The position numbers were made by a program, and so were the translations under genes. The notes under the pieces were generated by a model. It did no database searches, was not told where the DNA came from, and was given only the letters and a program-made list of their open reading frames with translations. Positions 50,219 to 62,300 of a stretch of DNA of 64,000 bases are shown piece after piece. The DNA is from Mesostigma viride. Lineage: Eukaryota > Streptophyta > Mesostigmatophyceae > Mesostigmatales > Mesostigmataceae. The stretch spans positions 1,030,516 through 1,094,515 of the forward strand of contig RPFO01000078.1 in the NCBI GenBank assembly GCA_009746045.1, given 5' to 3'. Every line of letters begins with the position of its first letter. The first letter of the stretch is position 1.

Positions 50219-51664
50219 CATCCAGACGTTGCGCCGGCGTCCGATCTTCTCCACCATGTCCTCCCGCCACTTGGTGTTGAAGCGCATCACCGTGTGCATG
50301 GTGCGCGTTGACCCAAGCCCCGGTCTCGTTGCCTACCCATTCCAAGGCAGCCGAGTTGCCATCCTGGGGGCGGGGCGGGTGGGAGGGGGCGGGGTTGGGA
50401 CGGTGAAGGGGGTGGTTGGATACATGACAAGCTTGGGATGGAGCAAGACCCTGGAGAACGGCAATACTTAGGCCAAATCCTGTTCAGGTCCCCTTTCTAC
50501 CCTATCTAGCATCAAGTGTTAGGTCAAATCCTGTTCAGCTCCCCTTTCTACCCTCATCAAGTGTTAGGTCAAATCCTGTTCACGTCCCCTTTCTACCCTT
50601 ATCAAGTGTTAGGCCAAATCCTGTTGACGTACCCCCTTTTTTCCCCTGAGTGATTCGGGCGATGCTTTTCGAGGGCGTCAATTTTGATGGATACCGCAAG
50701 TGAGGCGCCAACAACAGTCAACGCGCCGATGCAGATGGCGAAGCTGACGGGATGGACCGCTCACGCTGCATCAAATTCTTGATCTGTCACCGTAAGGCGG
50801 AATACATATAAGTAATTGATACAAACGTCTCCACGAAATTACACACGACCCCAAGGGTGCATCACGCTCGACCACCCTCATGCTAAAACACCTGCGTGTG
50901 AGCGTCAACGAATGACTTGCGCTTGCACCAGTCTTTGTGACGGTGTGTTGCCTGTAACTGTGCAACGGAGGTACTAGATAATAATGTGGGGACACTTCGG
51001 CATAAGATATTTTGCCATTCAGGTCATAACCAACCTACGAGAACAACACTGTGTCGGGGTCTTCGGACGCGATCGCTTGCAACGCGGCGGACAGCGCTCG
51101 TTGCTCCTGAAGCGCCGCCTCGTTGGCCAAGGCCGACCACACCATCGCCTGCAGAGCCTCCGGAGAGAACTGGTCGTCGGAGAGAGGGTACCTACAAGGG
51201 CACAGCATCTTGTTTGACTTGTTGCCATGCCAGCGCTGCTGGCGTCTTGCCAGGTTGTCAAAAGCAGCCCTCTGACCCTCCGGTTCCCATGCGGGCTAGT
51301 CCACCCTCGATAACCAGGAAAAATCGCCGCTCATCTGCAGGTAAGGCTCGCACTTGTACTTCACCGCCATCGCCTTCCTGCCCCCGCGAATTTCTGCGCG
51401 TCGGGCTTTGCCTGTTAGGGACGCAAGGCCCTGGTGCCAACTCGCCCACGCGGCCTCGATCACAGAGCAGTTTGACGAGACGCACTGCACGCACAGCAGA
51501 GATTGGGCAAGGCTGCTAATGATCAGCAGCCACGATTGGATCCAGTAAGCAACAAAGAGGCAGCTACTTCTCCAGAACATTGAAGCAGTGGCACATATGT
51601 GTCGCCATAAACCAAACGATTTTGCCGTGAACAAATTCTCGTTACTAGCATGCGTCCGGCACAT
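50219..51664 (-). pseudogene. GT29 sialyltransferase-like pseudogene, inverted paralogue of the 52,437-58,449 gene
   Basis: Minus strand. Exon 1 runs from an ATG at 51,664 (or 51,580) to ~51,039: a signal-anchor (FVAYWIQSWLLIISSLAQSL), then CSVIEAAWASWHQGLASL, GDFSWLSRVD, LCPCRYPLSDDQFSPEALQA and MVWSALANEAALQ. It parallels exon 1 of the right-hand gene throughout. A TAG at 51,296-51,298 interrupts the frame directly after SWLSRVD. Exon 2 (50,363-50,219) begins DGNSAALEWVGNETGAWVNA, the L-motif. One extra base near the NAH codons shifts the frame before VMRFNTKWREDM, so the exon is 145 nt where a multiple of three is needed. The donor of exon 1 (TC|GTAGGT) is also out of phase. No S-motif exon follows; a TTGG array and a gag-like ORF lie there instead. 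Confidence 0.87.
50465..50640. repeat. short tandem repeats in the GT29 pseudogene intron
   Basis: Four imperfect copies of TTAGG(C/T)CAAATCCTGTT followed by CCCCTTTCTACCC, spaced 40-55 bp. Confidence 0.9.
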
Positions 51665-52436
51665 TGTCAAACAATGATCCAGTTTGACAAAGAAACTAAC
51701 TTAAGTTCAAACGGCACAACATCATAGAATAGCGTCACAGAAAGGTGGCGATCGACTCCTCACTTTAACATTACGGAAGCAAACTTCTTAACACCGAAAC
51801 GCACCTTGAAACTGTGTCCTTAAACGAACCTTGGACACGTTGGCTATGGGGTGGCCGATGCGGACGTAATAATTATTCTGGGTGGCTCTAGTGCGGGACA
51901 CGTGAGCCACACGTGACGACCCACTGTTGCTAACATTATACCACGCGTACGGTCACTCCGTTCTTCACGTTACACGTGGCAGGGTTTTGTGCGTGTTGGA
52001 GCTATATGCTCAGTTGGCTACCAGCCTGCTGAAGTCCGCATTCCCATCGTGAGTTGTCCCTTCATTTCTTATCATATTTGACTCCGCCATGCCATTAAGA
52101 ACCTGATTTTGGTTGGGCTTATGGGGAGTTCCTGGACGAAGCCATCGATTCGCCTAGGGTAGGTGGGCGCGCTTCGTGCCGCATAATTTTACCATGGAGG
52201 CGTTTGCTAGATGGCGGAGAAAATGGATGTGTACACAACGGAAGCATTGGCAACCTAGTAGGTAGGTTTACCATGCCCAGTGAATGAAGCGGCACAAGTA
52301 GCTATGCGGAAGTTTTATGTTGGCCCGTAGACCTGCAGAGGTATGCCAGAATCCACCAGCTTTTGCGGTTGCCGCACGTATTACATGCGCATATTGCCGG
52401 AATGCACCAGGAAAGTTTGCTGCCGAACGACCATCG
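51665..52436. promoter_or_regulatory. head-to-head intergenic region between the two GT29 genes
   Basis: About 770 bp between divergent start codons; no gene seen. It should hold the promoter of the intact right-hand gene, and formerly of both. No clear TATA box or other element was identified. Confidence 0.45.
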
Positions 52437-55400
52437 ATGACGCCACATCGTAGTTTTCTTGGGCTGCTTCTCGCCAGTCTGCTAAGCTGGCAGCTTGTGG
52501 TATGCGAGCCTTTAAAGTGCGCTGCCGTTCAGGAAGCGTGGGCGAAGTGGCACCAGGAATTGCTGACCTTAAGCTACCAAGAAAAGCGCGGGCACATCAA
52601 CACTCGACGGAAGGACGTGGCAGCAAAGGTAGGCTGCGAAGCTTACCAGCTCAGCGGTGACTTCTCCTGGCTCAGGCGGATCTCGAGAAACTGGGTGCCA
52701 CCTGACCAAAAGACTCATTTCGAGAGCCTGGAGCGGCGTCAACGCGGCTGGCGTGGCAAACGCTCTTCTGGATTGCTCTGCCCTTGTGACAGCCCTCTAT
52801 CGGATGATCAGCTTACGTCAGAAGGTCTGCAGGCAATGCTGTGGTCGGCGCTGGCTAACGAGGCTGGGCTGCGGGATCAGATATCGCAGACGGTCGAGCT
52901 GAAGAGTGTGGCCATGAAGAAGCCGGATAGCGTCATCGTGGTGCGTGACTAGAAAATGCGCCGTCGTGGTGCGTGGTCACGAAATGGGAATCCCAAGGGA
53001 CTTGCCTTGCGAAATGAAAGGATCTTTTCCTTGTATCGCGTCACCTTTTCACGACGTAAATGCCTGGGGAAGACATCTCGGCCCTGTTCGCAGGGCCATG
53101 CTGGTGAATGCATTCGCTTCTATGAAGCATCAGCGCAAGTGTTCTAGTGCTCTTGTGTTCGTGTGTTCTTGTGGTCGTGTGTCTTGTGGTCGTGGGCTCA
53201 TGGGCTCGTGGGCTCGTGGGCTCGTGGGCTCGTGGGCTCGTGGGCTCGTGGGCTCGTGGGCTCGTGGGCTCGTGGGCTCGTGGGCTCGTGGGCTCGTGGG
53301 CTCGTGGGCTCGTGGGCTCGTGGGCTCGTGGGCTCGTGGGCTCGTGGGCTCGTGGGCTCGTGGGCTCGTGGGCTCGTGGGCTCGTGGGCTCGTGTCTTCT
53401 TACGGAGCATCAGCGCAAGTGTTCCGCACAAGCGTTCTCGGCAGTTGCCTCTGGAGCCACAGATAGTGCCGCCCTGATTGCTCTTTTGCTCTTCCCACCA
53501 CAACAAAATGGTTGGGGCCAAGAAGGTCGGGGCAGCAGGGTGGGGGCCGCATGGGGGGCGGGGAGAGTTGGAGACCAGGGGCCTTTGGGGCTCTGCCTGC
53601 CCGCGGATGCCAGTGGCTTCTCTGCAAGGTCACACTCTCAGCCCCACGCAAGGCGGTTTGTCCGCGGCTTCTTCCCTCCTCTTATAGTATCGTTCTCTGC
53701 CAGCGGGCCTTGCATGGGGGGGGGGGGGGGGGGGGGAGGCAGGTACGCACCTTCCTTTTTCCCAGGCAGTCTGGGAGAGGAAACCTCAAGTGTTGGGTCA
53801 GGGGAGCATGTCATCACAAAAAGTTTACCTTGGCCATCTACTTGTCAACTTGGGCGTTGTGGGTGAACCCTGGGTATGCCCCTGAAAACCTCAGGGTCCG
53901 GGAGAGGCCTGTATTCTCCCAATCCGGGGTGCCTCTAAATGCGTTCCAAGCCTATCTGTGGGCTCTGGAGGTCATGGAGCAGCCTTACTGCATCCGCCAC
54001 GCTTTTGCTATGCCGAAGCTTTATTGCACCCCCCGTTGCGCCCGCACCATGATGCGGAGAGAGCGCTCTGTGGCCTGCCCACTTCGGGCTGAGTGAGAGA
54101 AGCTAGGGCGCCCTCCCTTCTCCCCATGGTGTCCAGGGGCTGAAGGTTCCTTTATTGGTACCCACGTGACGCAGTGTACGTGATATCTAATTCTATTAAC
54201 CGTGGCACGAAGAGTTCACCCAGGCCATGTACTCGTGTATGAATGAGCGTGCTTGGCGGCATGACAAGTGCTGATGGATCCCCTGGTGACAAGTGTCAGC
54301 AAACCGATGGATACCATGGGCCTGCACAAACATCCCCTCCCCCTGCCTGGCCCCTGCAGGTTGACAACAGCGCCGAACTGGGATGGATGGCCGTAGAATT
54401 ACTTTCTTACTAGGGTTGTTCGTAGCAGTATCCGCTCATGTGCGCCGATGCACGTGCTTGACTTTTCGTGTCCATGGTCTACCTTGGCAGCACCCTACGC
54501 TGCTCTCATTATTTGTACTACTACTACTACTACCACCATGCTACTACATTGTATTTTTATTATTTTTTTAATTTATGTATACCTGTCCATGGTACATCAA
54601 CAATGCCAAGCTCGAGTGGATGGGCACAGCATGACCCCACATGTACCAAATCATCCACCATATGGATCCCCTTAAAAGTACTGACATACAGACTGAGATG
54701 GATCAGCACCCACACATGGATCATCGCGTACAATGTGTTCATACCCACGCATGCGAATGGTATACGCGCAGGTGGGCAACAGCGCCAAGCTCGAGTGGAT
54801 GGGCAACGACACGGGGGCATGGATCGACAGCCATGCGGTGGTCATGCGCTTCAACACCAACTGGCGGGCGGACCAGCGCCACCTGGCAGGGTCCAAGCGC
54901 GACGTCTGGGTCACGGGGGACTATCGGGTACGGGAATATTGCTACCATTATTAGTATTATTGTTATTGTTATTATTACTATTATATTGTTGTGATTTACC
55001 TCTGTGAGTTGTCGTTGTGGATAGCTTTGTGATGCTTCTTTGCGAATTTGTTTTATGGACAACCTTCGTCAATACCTTGATCTCCTTTGACGTGCCGTCG
55101 CCAAGAATCAATCATGGGGAGCCAGCCGACTCTGTGTGACGACTGTACGTGCCAGACTACTGGGTGCGGCCGTGTGCGTGATCCCGTTTGATTTGTGGCA
55201 ACAGGTGGCGAACCTTGGGGGGTTGCTAGCTGACTTGACACTGACGCGACGGGGGGTGCCTTTATGCCAAGAGGAATAGGGAATGCCCAAGGCTTGATGA
55301 GTCAGCGGTCCGTTTGCCTGCGATGGTGACAATCACAATCAGCTCATATATAAAAAGGAAAGTCACTGATTACGTTACGTAATGTTCACATGCTGATTGG

Positions 55401-58400
55401 GTTCTGTAGTTTTGCGATGCGGTATCGGCATAGCTGCTGAGAGAATATGTGCGGATGCCTCTGTGTCTGTTGCATGTTCACAGTTGCTTGGTGAGGTTAC
55501 GTTTGTAATGAGGTGACTGGCTGGTTGGCTTAATGTAAGAAAAAGCCATTTCTCGTCGTTAGCTTTGCTGAAGCAGGAAGATCTCCCTCCGTTGGCAAAA
55601 CAATACCAGTTTGTGTCATCCGGGCATCCACAGAATATATCCGCTGCTGCTGCTGCTGTGAGCTTGTGTAGTTTTACAATTGCCCCCCACCCACCCCCCG
55701 CAGCCCATGCCCCACATACCTCTACCTCTTCTAGTTCGCCCACCAGTGTCCATGTGTAGGTGCACCTTCCTTCACCATGTGTGGCCGCACAATTTCTTAA
55801 TCATGTGCGTGACACAACTTTTTTAATTACATGTCAACGTGCCTTTCTTGTTTATGTGTCGATACATCATTCTTAATCATGTGTCAATACACCAGTCTTA
55901 TTTCATGTGTCGATGCACCATCTATATTTATGCGCCAAATGCGCACTCTTAAGCACAAGTCAGAGAACCGCGGCACGCGGACAACGCCATACAGTAAAAG
56001 ATCCGTACAATATAAGATCCCTACAGTATAAGATCCCTACAATATAAGATCCCTACAGTATAAGATCCCTACAATATAAGATCCCTACAGTATAAGACCC
56101 CTACAATATAAGATCCCTGCAATATAACATCCCTACAGTATAAGATCCCTACAGTATAAGATCCCTACAGTATAAGACCCCTACAATATAAGATCCCTGC
56201 AATATAACATCCCTACAGTATAAGATCCCTACAGTATAAGATCCCTACAGTATAAGACCCGTACCGCACTACTGTAAAAGACCCGTACAGTACCACGGTA
56301 AAGTGCTCCCCTTGTTGCATGTGCATCGCTGACAAGTCACATCCTTCGTGCCTGCCTCCTCGTGCCTCCTCGTGCCTCCTTGTGGCCCCTGGCATCTGGC
56401 ACCCACCAGTTTGCCTGCGGGTGCGCCGGGACCGGTTGCTGCACCCCCGAGCAGCTGACAGCATTATGGGACCGCGTGGGGCCCGACGTGAAGGTGTACA
56501 ATGGGCAGCCGCCCCCCGGGTTCGACCACCCGTCCCGCGCGCATGTGGCGTTCCGCCGCTGGTCCTCGGGGCCGTTCCTGTGGAACTACCTGCTCTGGCT
56601 CCATAATCGCGACCACCCAGAGATAAATACCCCGTTCCCTTTCACGGCGCCGACCCGTAGCGGCATGACGGGCCTCTTTGGTCTGCTCATCAACGGCATC
56701 GTCCCCACGATCGTCGGGTTCGACTCAGGCGAGTGCCTGCACCCGGACTACTACGAGGTCATGCGGCAGCGGGAGGAGTTTGCGCACGGCGGCGTTGGTG
56801 CAACGTTCCACCCCGCCAAGGTGCTCATGCACTACCAACACGAGCCGATGATTCTCGCGCAAATGGCGGTCGCAGGGTTGATACGGCTAAAGGAGCCCCC
56901 AGCGGAGAAGGACTGCACGAAAGCCGGCAGGAATGGGCACGCCACACGGGTGCCTCCCCCGTTTCTGCCGTTCACAGCTGCACGGCCTTCCCCAGGCTCG
57001 CCTATCTCGGGGACTCTGCAATATCCGGGGGCGGGGCCGTCACCTTCCGCCCTCAACCCGGCGGCATCGTGGGGGGGGGCGAACGCCCTGGGAACACAAC
57101 AACCATCAAGGGCAGGGTCTGGGGCTTGGGCGGGGGCCGCGTTGGGGGCCGACTCACCTGGGAGGAGTGCCGCGAAACCCGTGACAGCTGGCAGTGGTTT
57201 GACTGGCTACGCAGCCGTCGCCGCGCGCATGTTGGAGCGGGCGCACGAGCGCGCCGAGGCCAGGGCTCGGATGAAGGCGGCCGAGAGGGAGGCGGCGAGG
57301 ACCGCCAGCAACGTTGCTTCCATGGCAAGGGCAGGCGGGGGAGCCTCTGGGCCGGCCTATTCATCGGGGCAGCCGCAACGCCCCACCAGCTCGAATAATG
57401 GTAACCGAGGAACCGGCGGGCAGCCTGACAACAATGCCAGGGGTACGAGTTCAGCGGGGCTCCGTCCTGCGAGTTCTTCTGGTGTTGCGGCGCCGGCATC
57501 GGGCCCGAGGACGAGAGGGGGGACACCTGGCAGAGGCGGGGGTGCACCTTTGCCAGGTGTTGCGCCACAGTCATCACCGAGGTCACTTGGGGGAGCCCCG
57601 CGTGGCCCTGGCAGCTACTGGGCGTTGTGGGAGTAAGTCATGTTTTGAGTTCCGTTTAAGTTTTGTTTGATTTGATCCGGTCACCCACAGAATACAGATG
57701 GATGCACATTGGAACTGCATGGCGTGCTTTTTTTTACCATCTCTTACATTAATTCTTCGCCTAACTACAGCCAGTTTTTGAGGAAGGGAAGAAAGCCTTT
57801 TCTGCGGCTGCTGTTTACTTGCATTCGGTTACACCAGTACTGCACTTGTTTCTGAGCAGTTTGATTGGTTGTACCGTGATGTCTGCACCCCTTTGATGGT
57901 ATCTCAAACCGGTTGGCACAGACACGTCGTGTGTTAGACAATTGAATGGCCAGAGGCCAGTGATGCCAGGTATTTGGTAGCTTCACACCCTGCTGCCCAG
58001 TCGGCTACATTTTTGATAGCCACGTGCCTTATTTGGGAGGCCCCATTATGATCATTTATTCCATGGCGTTGCATAAAGCATCTAGGCCTCAGGAGCGCAA
58101 CCTTTTGAAAGGGGGTAGGATCCCCTACTTCCATTCTCTTCTTCTTTTGGGGACAGGTCTCAGTTGCTTTGCGTTTACCATTTGCTTCCTGGTGCCAATA
58201 GAAACTTGGTCCCCAACTAATTAATAAACTGATTGTCATGTGGCGACTACATGGTGCTGTTTCGGCCCTCGTTGTGGCAGCGATGGCCAAACGGTCGGGA
58301 GGATGGGGCGCGCCAGTGACAAGTCCAGCCGAATGTCCAGCACATGGGAGCCTGCCAGGGCTTATGAACACGCGGCTTCCTATGCTACTTACGGGCACTC

Positions 58401-58449
58401 TGGCCACAGCTACGTGCATGCACCCCAAGCGGGCCAAGGTTACTATTGA
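52437..58449 (+). CDS. GT29 sialyltransferase-like glycosyltransferase, four exons, 683 aa
   Basis: A type II membrane, probably Golgi, enzyme expected to transfer sialic-acid-like or related acidic sugars from a CMP donor; the real substrate in green algae is unknown. Exons 52,437-52,940, 54,772-54,927, 56,410-57,632 and 58,281-58,449 total 2,052 nt in phase. Exon 1 has a short cytosolic end, an anchor (SFLGLLLASLLSWQLVVC, residues ~6-23) and a stem with LSGDFSWLRR, LCPCDSPLSDDQ and MLWSALANEAG. It ends SVIV, which joins exon 2 VGNSAKLEWMG ... IDSHAVVMRFNT, the L-motif. Exon 3 holds the S-motif region (PTRSGMTGLFGLLINGIVPT, IVGFDS), then HPDYYEVMRQ and HYQHEPMILAQMAV of the C-terminal motifs. 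About 290 residues of Ala/Gly/Ser/Pro-rich extension follow, ending in a Tyr/His-rich tail (SYATYGHSGHSYVH). Such a long tail is unusual for GT29. A decayed inverted paralogue lies just upstream. Confidence 0.88.
53195..53395. repeat. 8-bp minisatellite (GGGCTCGT)n, ~25 units, in GT29 intron 1
   Basis: A highly homogeneous array, flanked by two copies of GAAGCATCAGCGCAAGTGTT or its variant (53,123 and 53,405). A 19-base G run lies at 53,717-53,736 in the same intron. Confidence 0.97.
54077..54210 (+). repeat. dispersed repeat (also 476-600 and ~59,200-59,300)
   Basis: TGCCCACTT-GG, AGCTAGGGCGCCCTCC, GGGGCTGAAGGTTCCT(T/G)TATTGG recur at 476-600, and more weakly at 59,200-59,300 (AGGGCACCTTCAG ... 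GGTTGGAGGTTTCTCTTG). All are in the same orientation in introns or flanks. Likely the 3' part of an unidentified mobile element. Confidence 0.65.
54360..54630 (+). pseudogene. two decayed extra copies of the GT29 L-motif exon in intron 1
   Basis: At 54,360, after an acceptor-like CCTGCAG, the sequence reads GTTGACAACAGCGCCGAACT (VDNSAELGWM), then TAG. At 54,597-54,627 ATCAACAATGCCAAGCTCGA reads INNAKLEWMG, then stops. Both match the start of the intact exon at 54,772 (GTGGGCAACAGCGCCAAGCT), and both are truncated after ~35 bp. They look like tandem exon duplications that decayed. Confidence 0.75.
54990..56260. repeat. GT29 intron 2 with 16-bp array (TATAAGATCCCTACAG)n at 55,990-56,260
   Basis: About 16 units with frequent A/T changes (CAATATAAG, CAGTATAAG, GACCC, ATCCCTGC). 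Between 55,845 and 55,930 a ~30-bp unit (CATGTGTC(A/G)ATACACCA) recurs four times. No exon is required here by reading phase. Confidence 0.85.
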
Positions 58450-58500
58450 GTGACCAACGCGTCGCAAAGGTGAACCCCGGGGAACCCTTGGGCACTAGCT

Positions 58501-58735
58501 GCCTCGGTTTGCATTGTCCGATGTGTGAGGCACTAGCTGCCTCGGTTTGCATTGTCCGATGTGTGAGGCACTAGCTGCCTCGGTTTGCATTGTCCGATGT
58601 GTGAGGCACTAGCTGCCTCGGTTTGCATTGTCCGATGTGTGAGGCACTAGCTGCCTCGGTTTGCATTGTCCGATGTGTGAGGCACTAGCTGCCTCGGTTT
58701 GCATTGTCCGATGTGTGAGGCACTAGCTGCCTCGG
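58501..58735. repeat. 38-bp tandem repeat, six units plus a partial, after the GT29 stop codon
   Basis: The unit CACTAGCTGCCTCGGTTTGC plus ATTGTCCGATGTGTGAGG begins about 45 bp after the GT29 TGA and is virtually identical between copies, so the array is young and probably lies in the 3' UTR or its flank. Confidence 0.96.
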
Positions 58736-58739
58736 TCGC

Positions 58740-59357
58740 GCGTGGTCGTCCGAGGAATTGCTATCGACCCATCGATCCGCTCGAGGGATTGCGCATGCCA
58801 TGCCCAGAACTGTTCGTATTTACAACTTCACTGCCATTCTGCAGCAGTAAGCGTCAAACACACACTAGTGCACAGTTCTGCATGCAGCACAAAGATTGTA
58901 GGGCACATGAGCACGATGGGTGATTTGCATGATCTCACTGCAGGCTGGATTTCCTGATATTAATTAGGTGGAAATGCACCGGCTTGCATGCACGCATGCA
59001 ACATGTGATCAATTAAGGTCCTTTGACCATCATACTTGTGCATGATTTACCTTTTAGCATTTCTTTGGTGACTCTGCGCTGCAGGACAACAAAAACTACA
59101 TGCATGGCCAGCATCAGGTCGGCAGTCTACGTTTATTAGTACTATTAATCAATAGTTGATCAAATATTTATTAATCAGGTTGTCATTATATGTTGAGCCT
59201 CCCAACGAAGCTAGTCGAGGGCACCTTCAGCTTCCTCCTTGTTGTGTATTGGGGTTGGAGGTTTCTCTTGATTGACAATTGTACCAATGCACTCCACTGG
59301 GCTCATGTGCTGCTTGCCAGCCTGCGGTGCTTGATCATGTGACAGTGTCAGTCAAAG
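58740..59357. other. intergenic between convergent GT29 and SIS genes
   Basis: The two genes end toward each other. No gene was seen; a copy of the dispersed repeat lies at ~59,200-59,300. Confidence 0.4.
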
Positions 59358-62300
59358 CTATTCGAGGTTCGTATGCCGAGCACGCATGCTCTCCGTGGAT
59401 GTCTTCGTAAGTCGTTGGAGGCCCTGCATTAGGACCTCAAAAAACACATACATTGCGCCCTCATACAGGCTTCCCATGGGTAAAACAGAAAGCTTCTTCT
59501 CCGTTGTTTGCCCGGCGGCAGCTGTCGCGCCGCCGTGGGCATTATCACCCTGGGTGTCATCAGCCATTGTCTGCATACCGCAAAACCACAGCAAACCACA
59601 GGTCAAAATCACCTTGGCAGAGATAAGCATAAGATTCAGCTACCGCGTCGTGCAAACACTTCAAAAACAAACCACACCATTAAAGGTACAACCTCGTGCA
59701 CCGCCATGCGGTTGCCTGTTGCACCTTGTGCAAACCCTTACTAGCAACTTGGCTTAGTGTCTTGCTTGCTACTTGTAAAAGTTCAATAAGCATGTTGTGT
59801 CAGACATCGGTTGTATTAGCTTAGGCAAGTTTATAACAACGGAGCCCAAGTGGTTGACAGTCGGTGGCAAAGAACAGCATGCTGGGCCGACGGTGTGTGC
59901 ATCGCTCCGGTGATGATGGACCATCAGTGAGTCATGCAGACGAGCTAGACATTGATTTGGAACTGAGCACTCGGATACTTTACTTGGCGCTTTACTAGGC
60001 TCCGAGCGGGTGAACCCCCGCCAGTGCTAGTATGTGCTTCAACGGCATGGTAGTTCCTAACAAGCGACCTATAAATCAGTGCTGTCGGTCACGATACACA
60101 GCAGTACGTGGTGCGAAGTTACCTTGGCCGGGAGGACTACATCCGACAGGGATCTAGTATAGTATCACATCATCTAGTATAGTATCACATCATCTAGTAT
60201 AGTATCACATCATCTCTCCCAACCCATCGCACACAGTATGCCAGCGCACGATGGCTGCATTAGCCTACGATTTTCTACCATAGGCTGCCATGCCCAGAAA
60301 GGGCTCAGAGCGTGCTTGCTGCACTAGCTAAACAGGTCTTCGAGAAACACAGTGGCCAAGACGTTACCTGGGCAGGAAGCACAATGACCACATCTGCCGC
60401 TGATGTAGGCACCTGCCCCGTTGGCTGCGCCGTGATGCAGGCACACCTGGCGCCCTCACGGCGTGCCAGCTGGCCAGAGGCATGACCCGCAAGCACAGCA
60501 CCAGTGAGACACACGATCGAACACGTCAGCATTGACGACATGCAATGGGCTGTGACAAGTTTTTGCGTCTGAAAAAAGAGACCGCAATTCATGCCCTGCC
60601 CAGCAGGATGTCACTATCGAAGTGAAAAATGAGTTGCACTCAAAGTGGCAGGCCGGCTGGCCGGCCGGCCGGCCAGCAGACTGGTGGGTGTCTTGAGACC
60701 GCTAGGAGCATTGCAGAGTTGGGTGAATGCAGCCGAGGAATTAGAGTGACCGGGACAACGACTGCCTGTGGGTGCAGGAATGATTCTGACGTGCATTCGC
60801 TCGACAAGGAGAGAAAAGTCCGTGAAAAAAATGTAATTTCTTCCTGCCTATGCTGTTCCAGCCCCTCCGCCAGACTATCATAGGGGCGATGATAGACTAG
60901 TATTAGTACTTGCAGTGGTGGCCATGTGCACGCAAGAGGGGCGTGGACACCTACGAATATCAGTCAAGGGTCAGGGGATGCATGTCTAATAAGATAATCG
61001 CTGCTAGTTTGGGCATGCAGTGAATGAAAGATACTAACGGCATGTTCACACTCGCCACTAACTCTGTAGATAGATATAGGATCCAGACCGGTTTCTTAAA
61101 ACCCCCGAATTGCATTCACATCGGGAGTACTCCCACCTGAACAGCAAATCTGCCCAATTTGGTATAGTGACCCCCTGTGACCTCACTCCCGACCAAAATT
61201 GTGGCGATTTTGCAAATTCCCCTGAATTACGGTGGGAGTGGCTGGAACGGACAATTAACCAGTCTCGTCTACTCCCACTCCAAAAGCCCCTATTTGTGCC
61301 CTGAAAAATATTTCGCACCGTACATTTCCTTCTCGATTTCTGAACATTAGTACGGCCTGAACAATGAATTTGTTTACGACCAGCGATATGGTACGGTCTA
61401 CTGTTGCCGCGCCGCGCCGATCCTTATCAGGAAAATTTGGCGACCCAACAACGGCGATGCAGGTCACTCCCGCGTCACTCCCAAAACGCACCAAATAGTC
61501 GGGCTTTTAGCCCGACCCCCCAAAAACAATTCAGCGGAATTAGTTGCTAGTGTGAACATGCTGTACGTAAGCATGTGCATCTTTGGCAAATACTAAAGCA
61601 TGCATGTCTATCTATTATAAGAAATCAGGGTACGTGGACCCCAGAACTCAGGCTGCACTTCATCCTAAAATGGATTAGGTCTGCTAAGGACACCACAGGC
61701 AGGGTGGATGCAAAGAATGGAGTAAAAGGAGGTACAAGATAAGGAAATATGGCCCGCGTGCTGGGTCAATGCAGTGGGAGATGTGGTGTGTGGAAACGTG
61801 GGCTCTAGTGCCTCTAATAGGGCCGGGGGGGGGGTGTAAGGGCCGGGTGGGAGGATGGAATGGTGAACACAAGGAGGGATACGGTGGCAACGTGTTACAA
61901 CCAGTTTTGTACACAGCGGCTATTCTCCATGGTCGTCAGTGAAATCTGAAAGTTTGTACTGCACGGAAACTGCTGCTGTAACACCGCAGGCAGGATCGAC
62001 AAACTAGGAATGTTTGTGGCAGGCATATAGTAGGCAAGTTCGTGCACTGACCTCTGCGAGAGCCATGACGGTGGAAAAGTAGCCTGGGCCTGCCGAGACG
62101 AAGAGGAGGTCACCGGGGCCAACTGGCGGGCAGCTCATATCGCCGACGACATGTGCCTGTAAGCCAAGGTGGTAGAGTCGCATGGCGAGCGCCTGCAAGG
62201 CAAGAGCACAGGTAGTCGAGAGTGACGATCGACCCTAGGAAAGCATCCGACGAGGCCATTTGTAATGAATACAGGGTTTTGCCGGGGCGGACATGGGAGT

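Noticed and set aside
58491-58740. Regular 38-bp repeats considered as a CRISPR array
   Set aside because: The units are contiguous with no unique spacers, and the host is a eukaryote.
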